Part shown: one piece after another, positions 17,832 to 26,663 of the stretch | How positions within the stretch are numbered: position 1 is the first letter of the stretch | How the letters are laid out: each line of letters begins with the position of its first letter | Origin: Pontibacter burrus | Lineage (GTDB): Bacteria > Bacteroidota > Bacteroidia > Cytophagales > Hymenobacteraceae | DNA length: 64,000 bases | Direction of reading: 5' to 3' | Assembly (NCBI RefSeq): GCF_010686685.1 | Contig: NZ_JAAGWD010000002.1 | Span: forward strand, 434,001-498,000 | The notes under the pieces: generated by a model | The model's database searches: none | Told to the model about the DNA's origin: nothing | What the model saw: the letters and a program-made list of their open reading frames with translations, nothing else | Translations under genes and position numbers: made by a program

Positions 17832-18848
17832 CTACATAATGTTCACTTCAGGCGTTAATCTGATCCCGAACTTTTCTTCTACAGACTGGATAATATCGAA
17901 GGCGAGTTGCTGTACATCGTGGCCGGATGCCCCGCCATAATTTACAAGTACCAGCGCCTGGTTCTTATGCACGCCATAGTTACCGATCACTTTTCCTTTC
18001 CAGCCGCATTGTTCTATCAGCCAGCCAGCCGGTACTTTTACCGTTAATTCCGATACAGGGTAAGCAGGCATTTCCGGGTACTGCGCTTTCAGCACATCAA
18101 ACAATACAACAGGTATCTCCGGGTTTTTAAAGAAGCTGCCGGCATTGCCAATCTGTTTCGGGTCAGGTAGCTTACTCTGGCGGATGTGGCATACGGCGGC
18201 GCTTACATCCTGTATGGTTGGCTGCGTAATGTGCATTTCCTCCAGAGTGGTTTTAATAGCGCCGTAGCTAGTGTTTAGTTGGTGTGTTCTGTGCAGCTTG
18301 AAAACTACAGACGTAACAATGAACTTACCCTTCAGTTCGTTTTTGAAAACACTTTCGCGATAGCCAAACCGGCAATCCTGGTTGGTGAATACTTGTGTCT
18401 GACCTGTTTCGATGTGTGCGGCTTCCAGTTCGTGAAATACGTCTTTCAGTTCTACTCCATAGGCGCCTATGTTCTGCAAAGGTGCAGCGCCCACGGTGCC
18501 TGGTATTAGCGAAAGGTTCTCTACACCACCCAGGTTATGCTCCAGCGTGTAAAGTACAAACGCATGCCATACTTCGCCGCCACCTGCTTTTACGTAACTA
18601 TAGTTCTCATCTTCCCGGATAATTTCGATGCCTTTTATGCCATTCTGAAGCACTACACCATCGAAATCCTTGGTAAACAGCAGGTTGCTGCCGCCACCCA
18701 GTATCAGTTTCTGTTCCTGCTTCAGCTCCGGCATTTGCAATAGCTCCTGTAGTTCCTGCACGCTGTCGAAGCGGGCAAAAAGCTTGGCTTTTACATCGAT
18801 GCCAAACGTATTATAAGGCTTAAGCGGAAAATCAGACTGCAGTTTCAT
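17832..18848 (-). CDS. murB: UDP-N-acetylenolpyruvoylglucosamine reductase
   Basis: MurB reduces the enolpyruvyl group made by MurA to give UDP-N-acetylmuramate, the second committed step of peptidoglycan precursor synthesis, using FAD and NADPH. The 338-residue length and the NTFGIDVKAKLF start fit type I (E. coli-like) MurB. The FAD-binding region shows LGGGSNLLF and the IPGTVGAAPLQNIGAYG stretch. The catalytic serine lies in GNAGSFFKNP near residue 240, and the final glutamate is near the C-terminus (TPEVNIM). It is monocistronic, away from murA at 22 kb. Confidence 0.95.
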   Translation of the reverse strand: MKLQSDFPLKPYNTFGIDVKAKLFARFDSVQELQELLQMPELKQEQKLILGGGSNLLFTKDFDGVVLQNGIKGIEIIREDENYSYVKAGGGEVWHAFVLYTLEHNLGGVENLSLIPGTVGAAPLQNIGAYGVELKDVFHELEAAHIETGQTQVFTNQDCRFGYRESVFKNELKGKFIVTSVVFKLHRTHQLNTSYGAIKTTLEEMHITQPTIQDVSAAVCHIRQSKLPDPKQIGNAGSFFKNPEIPVVLFDVLKAQYPEMPAYPVSELTVKVPAGWLIEQCGWKGKVIGNYGVHKNQALVLVNYGGASGHDVQQLAFDIIQSVEEKFGIRLTPEVNIM

Positions 18849-19326
18849 AAGCGGATTATTTGCTGTAAAGATAAAGCATTGAAGTTAGAAAGTCAGAAAG
18901 TTTGGAAGTTAGAAAGGTATGATGAACTATAGATGTTTTTGATTTTGTCTGAACCGGGATTAATGAGGATTTTATGGATTAAACAGATTGTAAAGACGCA
19001 AGATGTTGTGTCTCCGCTATGGAACGATTGATTTGACTGTAGTTCAGCGTCGTTTTGCAACTATAGCCTAGCGAGTCTGAAGACTCACGCGCACCCTGCG
19101 TCAGAGGTTAGATACCGGCGCCAGATTAAACTATAGTTTATATCACAGGTACTTTTTGAAATCCTGTTCATCCTAAAATCCTGATTCAGACAATAAAACG
19201 CAATTACGTAAATTGACATCCATCAAATCCTGATTAATCTGCTGTTTAAACAATCACTTTCTAACTTTTTAACTTCCAGACTTTCTAACTGCAATGTGTA
19301 TCTTTGCAGAATTACAACTATAGATT
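18849..19326. repeat. Nested inverted-repeat spacer between murB and the methyltransferase gene
   Basis: The two ends are complementary low-complexity tracts: GAAGTTAGAAAG units at 18881-18917 and CTTTCTAACTTTTTAAC units at 19257-19290. Inside them, TGTCTGAACCGGGATTAATGAGG (18946 on) faces inverted counterparts, CCTGATTCAGACA and ATCCTGATTAATC (19179-19245). Full AACTATAGTT lies at 19129-19138, with further CTATAG copies near 18925, 19062 and 19318. TATCTTTG at 19299-19306 is a likely -7 element for the next gene. I see no coding sequence. Confidence 0.6.
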
Positions 19327-20526
19327 ATGGCGAAAACGAGTTTTAAACCGAAGCAGAAGCAAAAACCTACCGAGAACTTTAACATTATAGCCACCACGCT
19401 GGCCGGGCTGGAAGAAGTACTGGCCGAAGAGCTGCGTGCCCTGGAAATGGAATATGTGAAAGTCGGGAACCGGGTGGTAACCTGCTCTGGTAACTTGCGC
19501 CAACTATACGAAGCCAATTTGTGGTGTCGTACTGCTATTCGTATTCTAAAGCCGATCCGTAACTTTAAGGCCCGCAACGAAGACGATCTGTACGAACAGG
19601 TACAGAAAACAGACTGGAGCGAATACTTTGGGCTGGACCAGACTTTTGCTATAGATTCAGTAGTAAGCCACTCCACGTTTGAGCACTCGCTGTTTGTGGC
19701 CCAACTTACCAAAGATGCTATAGTTGACCAGTTCCGCAAAAAGACCGGAGAGCGCCCTTCGGTAGATAAAGTTCGCCCGGATGTTCGCCTGAACCTGCAC
19801 ATGCACGAAAACATGGTAACGCTGTCCCTGGATTCGTCAGGAGATTCGCTGCACCGCCGTGGCTATCGTTTGCAGACTAACGTAGCTCCGCTTAACGAGG
19901 TACTGGCTGCTGGCATTATTTCATTGAGTGGTTGGGATAAGAAATCTACATTTGTGGACCCGATGGCTGGTTCTGGTACCTTTCTGATTGAAGCCGCTAT
20001 GATGGCACAGAACATTGCACCCGGCCTGTTTCATCGTGACCCGTTTGGCTTTGAGAAGTGGAACGACTACAATGAAGAACTTTTTGAAATGGTCTGGAAA
20101 ACTGCTGAAGCCAAGGAAAAACGTGAGCCGCAAGCCGAGATCATTGGCTACGATATAGACGAAGATTACGTAGCAGCTGCCCGTACCAACATCAATAACG
20201 CTGGCCTCGAGCACGTGATTAGAGTAGAGCAGGCTGATTTCTTTAAAACCCAGGCTCCATCGGAGCAGGGGGTAGTGGTGATGAACCCGCCTTATAATGA
20301 GCGAATTCTTTCCGACGACATCTTTGAACTATACAAGAACATCGGCGATACCTTGAAGCAAAACTACCAGGGCTACGACGCCTTTGTATTTACCGGTAAC
20401 CTGGAAGCTGCCAAAACCATAGGCCTGCGCGCCTCGCGCCGCATTCCGCTTTACAATGGTGCTATAGACTGTCGCTTGCTTAAGTATGAGCTGTATAGTG
20501 GCAGCAGGAGAGAAGGGAAGGAGTAG
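19327..20526 (+). CDS. RlmL/YpsC-type THUMP-domain class I SAM-dependent rRNA methyltransferase
   Basis: The 399-residue protein combines an N-terminal THUMP RNA-binding domain (about 20-165) with a UPF0020-type methyltransferase domain (about 165-390). The SAM-binding motif is PMAGSGTFLIEAAMMA near 212-227, and the catalytic NPPYNER loop of N2-guanine methyltransferases is near 319-325. By family it methylates 23S rRNA (G2445-type). It has no RlmK-like second half, so it matches the short single-domain form. The first residues are Lys-rich. A hairpin terminator follows the gene. Confidence 0.88.
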   Translation: MAKTSFKPKQKQKPTENFNIIATTLAGLEEVLAEELRALEMEYVKVGNRVVTCSGNLRQLYEANLWCRTAIRILKPIRNFKARNEDDLYEQVQKTDWSEYFGLDQTFAIDSVVSHSTFEHSLFVAQLTKDAIVDQFRKKTGERPSVDKVRPDVRLNLHMHENMVTLSLDSSGDSLHRRGYRLQTNVAPLNEVLAAGIISLSGWDKKSTFVDPMAGSGTFLIEAAMMAQNIAPGLFHRDPFGFEKWNDYNEELFEMVWKTAEAKEKREPQAEIIGYDIDEDYVAAARTNINNAGLEHVIRVEQADFFKTQAPSEQGVVVMNPPYNERILSDDIFELYKNIGDTLKQNYQGYDAFVFTGNLEAAKTIGLRASRRIPLYNGAIDCRLLKYELYSGSRREGKE

Positions 20527-20540
20527 GTAGCTATAGTTTG

Positions 20541-20597
20541 ACAGGAGCTTATGATTACTTTAATTTATCAGATTTAAAAGTAATCATAAGCTCCTGT
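20541..20597. terminator. Bidirectional terminator, 21-bp perfect stem
   Basis: Arms 20541-20561 and 20577-20597 are exact complements and are followed by T residues on the plus strand. It separates the methyltransferase gene from the convergent 104-residue gene. Confidence 0.8.
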
Positions 20598-20629
20598 TTT
20601 CATCTTTACAGCTAGTTACTTTTCTATTA

Positions 20630-20944
20630 TCAGCCAGGTACAGCAGGAACCTCAATTTTTAGATTACCTGTTCCCTTGTTGAATGTAATATTCAGGAAGA
20701 CCACTCTCTCTTTTTTACTGTTTGAGTCCAAGTGTTCAAATTTGTCAATCCCTACTATAGTTCTCAACGCATCATACAAATTATCAATTCTTGATTCCTC
20801 TATTTCGATCTTTATATTCAATGAGATGTCAGAGAAAAACGTAGTATCTACAATATCACCATAAGCTGAAACAACATGCTGTAATTTATTTATCGCAGCA
20901 TGTCTTTCGTCATTACTATAGGCTGTCCAGAATATACTATCCAT
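20630..20944 (-). CDS. Hypothetical protein, 104 residues
   Basis: I do not recognise this protein. It has no signal peptide or membrane segment. Alternating hydrophobic strands (LNIKIEIEES, VVFLNITFNKGTGNLKIEVP) suggest a small alpha/beta fold, possibly ferredoxin-like. The middle is charged (KFEHLDSNSKKERV). Codon use is AT-richer than neighbouring core genes. It stands alone between a terminator and a DUF4349 gene on the same strand. One CTATAG falls inside the frame. Confidence 0.55.
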   Translation of the reverse strand: MDSIFWTAYSNDERHAAINKLQHVVSAYGDIVDTTFFSDISLNIKIEIEESRIDNLYDALRTIVGIDKFEHLDSNSKKERVVFLNITFNKGTGNLKIEVPAVPG

Positions 20945-21067
20945 TCATATAGCTTTTAATTGCTTTTATTGTCTGCCCTCAGTGACTGGTATAAAGTCAA
21001 CGAGGTTTGCCCTGAGTAGGATTCCTATTCTCCTTTAGATGCCAAAAAGAAAGATGAAACGCTCCTT

Positions 21068-21874
21068 CTAAACTACGCTTCTCTGCCTGTTCTTGTACCA
21101 GCGGAGTAAGGTAATAATAGCTATAGTTAAAACCAGCAGCGGCCAAAGGTAAACTGCTCCGACTAATAGCGTTTTGAACAACTGCCACCCACCACCAATC
21201 GCAGAAGTAATTCGGGAGCCAAAGCTGGTGCGATCAGTATAAGAGGCTGGCACTAACTGGTACATGGTCAGGTTTATGGTGCTGTAACTGGTTTGTTGTT
21301 GAAGTGCCTTCAGCTGGGCCTGCACCGACTCTAGTTCTTCCTGTACTTTATTTAACTCCACTTCAATAGCCAATACATCTTCCACCTTCTTTGCCTGCTG
21401 TAGCAATTCCAGGTACCTGTCTCTGGCAGCCTGTTTCGCTTTCACACGCGCTTCCACGTCCACATACTGCATTGTTACATCATCTGCAGTAACTGATTTG
21501 TTATCCAGAAATATACTTTCACTTTGTATATCTTTTACCAGCTTATCTAATTTAGCAGGCAAAACCTTTATCGTATAGTTGGATTCTATACGTTCTTCCT
21601 GGCTATAGCTTTGGTTGTTCGTGATAGTGCCACCATACTTAGCTACAAGCGCTTCTATTCTGTTGCTGCTAGCCTCTAAATTCTCCACCTGAAAATGCAG
21701 TAAAGCCTGCCTTATAATTTTTCTGTCTGCTATAGTTGAGGTTTCAGAATTTGGAGAGACCAGGGAATACTCAGCTCTTTCTGATGCATCCATTTGTTCA
21801 GCATCCATGTTTTTCTGGCAACCGAAACTGATCAGTAACAGCAGGATAACTATAGTATTCAGGAGATTGCGCAT
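21068..21874 (-). CDS. DUF4349 domain lipoprotein
   Basis: The 268-residue protein starts with a lipoprotein signal (lipobox ISFGC, Cys19). Residues about 55-250 form the DUF4349 domain: a paired strand region (KIIRQALLHFQVENLEASS), a long coiled coil (about 135-195, many EL/Q heptads), and a final transmembrane helix (about 230-255) before a basic tail. The topology suggests an envelope protein held at both ends. No biochemical function is known to me for the family. Confidence 0.85.
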   Translation of the reverse strand: MRNLLNTIVILLLLISFGCQKNMDAEQMDASERAEYSLVSPNSETSTIADRKIIRQALLHFQVENLEASSNRIEALVAKYGGTITNNQSYSQEERIESNYTIKVLPAKLDKLVKDIQSESIFLDNKSVTADDVTMQYVDVEARVKAKQAARDRYLELLQQAKKVEDVLAIEVELNKVQEELESVQAQLKALQQQTSYSTINLTMYQLVPASYTDRTSFGSRITSAIGGGWQLFKTLLVGAVYLWPLLVLTIAIITLLRWYKNRQRSVV

Positions 21875-21945
21875 GATAGTATAGGTTTTACTGCTTTATA
21901 CAGACACTTAAGAAAAGTAACCTATCAGCTTAAAAGTGCTAAAAT

Positions 21946-21984
21946 AAAAGAGCATCACTCCAAACTATGGAATGATGCTCTTTT
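21946..21984. terminator. Hairpin downstream of murA
   Basis: Arms 21946-21961 and 21969-21984 pair over 16 positions with one mismatch, with A and T runs at the ends. It lies beyond the murA stop (minus strand) and can end murA transcripts. Confidence 0.7.
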
Positions 21985-22006
21985 GGGTTAAACTATAAAC
22001 TATAGT

Positions 22007-23314
22007 TTACTGTATTCGTCTTATCTGTGCGCCAATGGCGTTTAAGCGGCCGTCGATGTTTTGGTAACCGCGGTCAATCTGTTCTACGTTGTCTATGATG
22101 CTGGTACCTTCGGCGGAAAGTGCTGCAATAAGCAGGGCTACGCCGGCGCGAATATCCGGGGAAGTCATGCGGATGCCGCGTAACGGAATGTTGTTGTTAT
22201 GGCCGATAACGGTTGCACGGTGCGGATCGCAAAGAATGATCTGTGCACCCATGTCGATCAGTTTATCTACAAAGAACAAGCGGCTCTCGAACATTTTCTG
22301 ATGAATCAGCGCCGTTCCTTTCGCCTGTGTAGCTACCACAAGCGCCACGCTTAGCAGGTCAGGCGTTAAGCCCGGCCAGGTGTGGTCCGAAATGTTCAGA
22401 ATGCTGCCGTCAATGTAAGTGTCAATCTCGTAATGGTCCTGTGCCGGAATGTAAATATCGTCGCCACGGAATTCCATTTTAATACCTAAACGCTGGAAGG
22501 TATCTGGTATCAGACCAAGCTCCGGAATCTGGCAGTCTTTTATAGTTATCTCAGAGCCCGTCATAGCGGCAAGGCCAATAAACGAACCGATTTCGATCAT
22601 ATCCGGCAGCATGCGGTGTTCGGTGCCACCCAGTTTCTCCACGCCTTCAATTACCAGCAGGTTAGAGCCAATGCCGCTGATTTTAGCGCCCATACGGTTC
22701 AGCATGCGGCAAAGCTGCTGCACGTAAGGCTCGCAGGCAGCGTTGTAAATAGTGGTTGTACCTTCGGCCAGCACGGCAGCCATCAGAATGTTAGCTGTAC
22801 CCGTTACTGAGGCTTCATCCAGCAGCATGTAAGCGCCTTTCAGCCTATCAGCCGTTACACTGAAGAAGTTGTCAGAAGCATTGTACTTAAACTTCGCTCC
22901 AAGCTTTTCAAAACCTTCGAAGTGGGTATCCAGACGGCGGCGGCCTATTTTATCGCCACCTGGCTTTGGCATTTTAGATTTACCGAAACGTGCCAGCATC
23001 GGTCCCACGATCATCACCGAACCACGGATGGCACGGCCCTGCGCTACAAATGCTTCCGTATCCAGGTAGTCCAGGTCTACGTTATCTGCCTTAAAACTAT
23101 AGGTATCCGCAGAAAGTCTTTCTACTTTAACACCTAAGCCCTGCAGCAATTCAATGAGTTTATTTACGTCCCGGATGTCAGGAATATTGGAAATGGTAAC
23201 GGTTTCAGGTGTAAGCAACACAGCACAAAGTATCTGCAATGCTTCGTTTTTAGCTCCCTGAGGGATGATCTCGCCCTTTAGTTTATTACCACCTATTACT
23301 TCAAAAGAAGCCAT
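22007..23314 (-). CDS. murA: UDP-N-acetylglucosamine 1-carboxyvinyltransferase with Asp in place of the catalytic Cys
   Basis: MurA adds enolpyruvate from PEP to UDP-GlcNAc, the first committed step of peptidoglycan synthesis. The 435-residue length is normal. The N-terminal GAKNEAL stretch (20-26) is the conserved KN region that binds UDP-GlcNAc. The active loop reads PGGDKIGRR at 118-126; the position that is Cys115 in E. coli is Asp121 here. In mycobacterial and chlamydial MurA this natural Cys-to-Asp change keeps activity but removes the fosfomycin target, so intrinsic fosfomycin tolerance is expected. It lies 3 bases downstream of the DUF4290 gene, forming a two-gene unit. Confidence 0.95.
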   Translation of the reverse strand: MASFEVIGGNKLKGEIIPQGAKNEALQILCAVLLTPETVTISNIPDIRDVNKLIELLQGLGVKVERLSADTYSFKADNVDLDYLDTEAFVAQGRAIRGSVMIVGPMLARFGKSKMPKPGGDKIGRRRLDTHFEGFEKLGAKFKYNASDNFFSVTADRLKGAYMLLDEASVTGTANILMAAVLAEGTTTIYNAACEPYVQQLCRMLNRMGAKISGIGSNLLVIEGVEKLGGTEHRMLPDMIEIGSFIGLAAMTGSEITIKDCQIPELGLIPDTFQRLGIKMEFRGDDIYIPAQDHYEIDTYIDGSILNISDHTWPGLTPDLLSVALVVATQAKGTALIHQKMFESRLFFVDKLIDMGAQIILCDPHRATVIGHNNNIPLRGIRMTSPDIRAGVALLIAALSAEGTSIIDNVEQIDRGYQNIDGRLNAIGAQIRRIQ

Positions 23315-23317
23315 GTA

Positions 23318-23986
23318 CTATTTATTTCGTTGGTTGGATGATCGGGTATTCTTATTTCTGTTGCGGTTGTCGCCTCCGCGGTTTTGCTGCTGGTTACGCT
23401 GCTGGTTATCCTGACGGTTACTGCCGCCTACATTAGACTCAAACAGGTTGTTGCTCTCAATGTAAGCCAGGTCCATGTTCAGTTTGCCTTTCGATAACTG
23501 TCGGATATCGTTGAGGATCACATCGTCGGTTATACTGTCCTTGTTATAAGAGCGGTACAGCGTTTTCATCAGTTTACCGATGGAGATGATGGCCGCTTCA
23601 CGTTCTTTTTCGTCTTCCAGCTCGGTTGCACGCTTTATCAGCAGCTCCACATTCTGGCCATAGTGTTTGTACTTTGGCGTTTCGAGCGGGTAGGTCATGC
23701 GCTGCGGCTTGTCGTTCAGGTACTCCATCGCGCTGAGCGGGTAAGGAGCATCCACATCCAACTGCGAGCCCGACATCACAAACAGGTGGTTCCATAGTTT
23801 CTGCTGGTAGTCCTGTGTGTCGCGGAGCTGTGGGTTTAGCTTGGCCATCAGGTTTATCAGCAACTGCGACAAGCGCGTACGCTCGGCTCTGTCCTGTATG
23901 GTCAATATATGATTTACAAGGTCCTGCACATTGCGGCCATATTCGCGCAACAGCAGTTCTTGTTTAAAGGAGGTACTTGCTTCCAT
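23318..23986 (-). CDS. DUF4290 domain protein
   Basis: The 222-residue cytoplasmic protein belongs to the Bacteroidota-restricted DUF4290 family. The helical core covers about residues 8-180, with LREYGRNVQDLVNHIL and DRAERTRLSQLLINLMAKLNPQLRD as typical segments. The C-terminal 45 residues are a low-complexity tail rich in Asn, Gln and Arg (NRQDNQQRNQQQNRGG), probably disordered and perhaps RNA-binding. It immediately precedes murA, a neighbourhood I would expect to be conserved; a role in cell wall synthesis is inferred only from that. Confidence 0.85.
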   Translation of the reverse strand: MEASTSFKQELLLREYGRNVQDLVNHILTIQDRAERTRLSQLLINLMAKLNPQLRDTQDYQQKLWNHLFVMSGSQLDVDAPYPLSAMEYLNDKPQRMTYPLETPKYKHYGQNVELLIKRATELEDEKEREAAIISIGKLMKTLYRSYNKDSITDDVILNDIRQLSKGKLNMDLAYIESNNLFESNVGGSNRQDNQQRNQQQNRGGDNRNRNKNTRSSNQRNK

Positions 23987-24162
23987 TAGATTTTATATAA
24001 ATTCAAAATTATGAATTAGAAATTAGAAATGGTAAATAATGCACCGGGTGCACCTATGAATTACGAAATTCGAGTCAGAAGTTTTGAGTCATGTCGTGTG
24101 TTCAGGGTAGGGCTGACAAAACTCAAGGCATCAATTTCTAATTTTTAATCCATAATTTCTAA
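23987..24162. repeat. Spacer flanked by inverted low-complexity tracts
   Basis: Left GAATTAGAAATTAGAAATGG (about 24013-24032) and right TTTCTAATTTTTAATCC with TTTCTAATTATTC (about 24135-24168) are inverted relatives. The middle holds GCACCGGGTGCACC and short direct repeats. The layout matches the spacers at 18.85-19.33 and 31.32-31.44 kb. Confidence 0.5.
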
Positions 24163-26415
24163 TTATTCATGTATTCGTAGTTTGGCAAAGCTCAGGAGAA
24201 GGGTTTTTTCGCCTACTTCGTCAAAGTTTATAGTTGCTTTAGAGCTGTTGCCTTGTGTATCCATTTTGGTTACTACGCCAAAACCGAATTTAGGGTGCTC
24301 TACCTTCATGCCGGCTGCCAGGTTGCTGGTGTCGCTTGGGGTGAAGTCGGCAGGGGCGGTGTAGGCTGTAGCGGCTTGTTTGCGCGGTGCCGGCTGCACT
24401 AAGCTGCTGATGCTGCTCTTGCGCTGTAGTACGCGTTCAAACACACTATTGGTTGCCGTGTTGCCCGAGTCGCCATACTTAAAGTTCAGGTACTTCGGAT
24501 CAATTTCATCCAGGAAACGGCTTTTTTCGCAGGCACGCAGGTTGCCCCACTGGTAGCGGCTGGTCGCGTAAGTTAAGTATAGTTTCTTTTCGGCACGCGT
24601 AATGGCTACATAAAACAGGCGGCGCTCTTCTTCCAGGTCAGCACGGGAGTTCAGCATCATCTGGCTCGGGAAAAGGTTCTCTTCCATGCCAACTATAAAC
24701 ACGTTTTTAAACTCCAGACCTTTGGCTGAGTGAATGGTCATCAGAGTAACGTGTTCACCTTGTTCATCTGCCTTGGTATCGGCATCGGTAATAAGAGCAA
24801 TATCCTGAAGAAACGCAGAAAGGCTTTTATCTTCCTTCTCCGGGTCATCTACATACTCCTTGATACCGTTTAGTAATTCCTGTATGTTCTCGTAGCGGGC
24901 AAGGCCTTCTACCGTCTTATCCTGGTACAGATCATCTACGATACCTGAGCGCTTGGCTACGTGTTTGGCCACTTCAAAAGCATCGTTCTGCTCAGCCATA
25001 ATAGCGAATTCGCGGATCATCAAAGAGAAGTTCTCTATAGCCGTTCCAACGCGATTGCCCATGAACTCTGTTGCGTTCTGCACTACTTCCCAAACACTGT
25101 GGTTAGCCTCGTCGGCAGTAACAAATATCCTGGATTCAGTGGTCTCACCAATACCGCGTTTCGGGTAGTTTATGACACGACGCAATGCCTGCTCATCGTT
25201 ATGATTAACCGTTAAGCGAAGGTACGCGATCAGGTCCTTTATTTCCTTGCGCTGATAGAAGGACAGGCCGCCTACAATTTTGTACTTGATGTTCATGCGG
25301 CGAAGGGCTTCTTCCATGGCCCTGGACTGCGCGTTGGTACGGTATAGAATAGCGAAGTCGTCGTAGGAGAGGTGGTTGTTCATCTTCTCCTCGAAAATGG
25401 TAGTAGCCACCAGTTTTCCTTCTTCGTTATCCGAATTCGCTTTTATTACTTCAATCAGCGGGCCCTGCTCGTTATCGGTAAAAACATCTTTCTTCAGCTG
25501 TGCCGAGTTGTTTTTGATAACTGAGTTAGCCGCGTTAACGATGTTTTTGGTTGATCTATAGTTCTGCTCCAGTTTGAATACTTCCAATTCCGGGTAGTCG
25601 CGCTCAAAATTCAGGATGTTCTGGATATCAGCTCCACGGAAGGCATAGATAGACTGGGCATCATCACCTACCACCACAATGTTACGGTTCTGGGCAGCCA
25701 GTTTACGCGTGATCAGGTACTGCGAGTAGTTGGTATCCTGGTACTCATCCACCATCACAAACTTGAAGATGTTCTGGTACTTATTCAGCGCATCCGGATG
25801 GTCGCGGAAAAGCACGTTGGTCTGGAACAACAGGTCGTCGAAGTCCATGGCGCCAGCCTTAAAGCAACGGTTCTGGTACTGCTCGTATATCTTGCCAATC
25901 TTCGGGCGCATGGCAGCATCGTCGTCGGCCTGTATTACCGGGTCGCTCATGTACTGCTTGTGCGATATCAGTTTGTTTTTGGCTGATGAGATACGGCCCA
26001 ACACCACGTTTGGTTTGTATAGTTTGTCGTCCAGGTTCATCTCTTTCACAATATTGCGAATGAGCGTTTTGGAGTCGTCGGTATCGTAAATGGTAAAGCT
26101 CTTTGGGTAGCCAATTTTGTCGGCTTCGGCGCGAAGGATGCGTGAGAATACCGAGTGAAACGTACCCATCCAGATGTTTTTGGCTTCGTTGCCGATCACT
26201 TTCTCGATACGGTGGCGCATTTCTTTGGCCGCCTTGTTGGTAAAGGTAAGGGCCAGTATGTTAAATGGATCCACTCCCTGGCTAATGAGGTGAGCGATCC
26301 GGTAAGTAAGTACTCTTGTTTTTCCAGAGCCGGCACCCGCAATAATCATGGCTGGGCCATCGGTGTGCAATACTGCTTTGCGCTGCGACTCGTTCAATAA
26401 ACTAATATAATCCAT
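24163..26415 (-). CDS. UvrD/PcrA-family ATP-dependent 3'-5' DNA helicase
   Basis: The superfamily 1A helicase acts in DNA repair and in clearing proteins from DNA. I place the start at the ATG at 26415 (MDYISLLNESQRKAV), preceded by AGGAGAACAA, rather than 24 codons upstream, giving 750 residues. The Q motif is near 7-14, Walker A AGAGSGKT is at 26-33, VDEYQDTN (motif II) is near 225-232, the QNYRST motif is present, and TIHSAKGLEF (motif V) is near 550. The C-terminal 90 residues hold the Tudor-like module (GMKVEHPKFGFGVV) used by PcrA to bind RNA polymerase. Length and tail fit PcrA better than Rep. Confidence 0.92.
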   Translation of the reverse strand: MDYISLLNESQRKAVLHTDGPAMIIAGAGSGKTRVLTYRIAHLISQGVDPFNILALTFTNKAAKEMRHRIEKVIGNEAKNIWMGTFHSVFSRILRAEADKIGYPKSFTIYDTDDSKTLIRNIVKEMNLDDKLYKPNVVLGRISSAKNKLISHKQYMSDPVIQADDDAAMRPKIGKIYEQYQNRCFKAGAMDFDDLLFQTNVLFRDHPDALNKYQNIFKFVMVDEYQDTNYSQYLITRKLAAQNRNIVVVGDDAQSIYAFRGADIQNILNFERDYPELEVFKLEQNYRSTKNIVNAANSVIKNNSAQLKKDVFTDNEQGPLIEVIKANSDNEEGKLVATTIFEEKMNNHLSYDDFAILYRTNAQSRAMEEALRRMNIKYKIVGGLSFYQRKEIKDLIAYLRLTVNHNDEQALRRVINYPKRGIGETTESRIFVTADEANHSVWEVVQNATEFMGNRVGTAIENFSLMIREFAIMAEQNDAFEVAKHVAKRSGIVDDLYQDKTVEGLARYENIQELLNGIKEYVDDPEKEDKSLSAFLQDIALITDADTKADEQGEHVTLMTIHSAKGLEFKNVFIVGMEENLFPSQMMLNSRADLEEERRLFYVAITRAEKKLYLTYATSRYQWGNLRACEKSRFLDEIDPKYLNFKYGDSGNTATNSVFERVLQRKSSISSLVQPAPRKQAATAYTAPADFTPSDTSNLAAGMKVEHPKFGFGVVTKMDTQGNSSKATINFDEVGEKTLLLSFAKLRIHE

Positions 26416-26595
26416 TTGTTCTCCTGGGCGTGCTAATAATCTTCGCAATTTACGAATACTAATCCGTATTCTGAACCGCCATTGCAAATTGGTGCTAACG
26501 GCATCCTATGAACAATAACTAAATCAAAAGCGTTTTATAACAGGTCTTTATTCAGGCCCGGAAATTGCAGGTAGAAGACAGCACCTGCATTCCAT

Positions 26596-26627
26596 TTTGA
26601 ATTAGAAGCTGTTAATGGCTATTTTTG
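26596..26627 (+). promoter_or_regulatory. Bacteroidota-type promoter of the Sel1-ankyrin gene
   Basis: TTTG (26596-26599), then 20 bases, then TATTTTTG (26620-26627). Both boxes and the spacing fit the Bacteroidota consensus. The start codon lies 36 bases downstream. Confidence 0.6.
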
Positions 26628-26663
26628 CCTGAAACCTAACTTCTGCAGAAGAGTTTTTAACGA

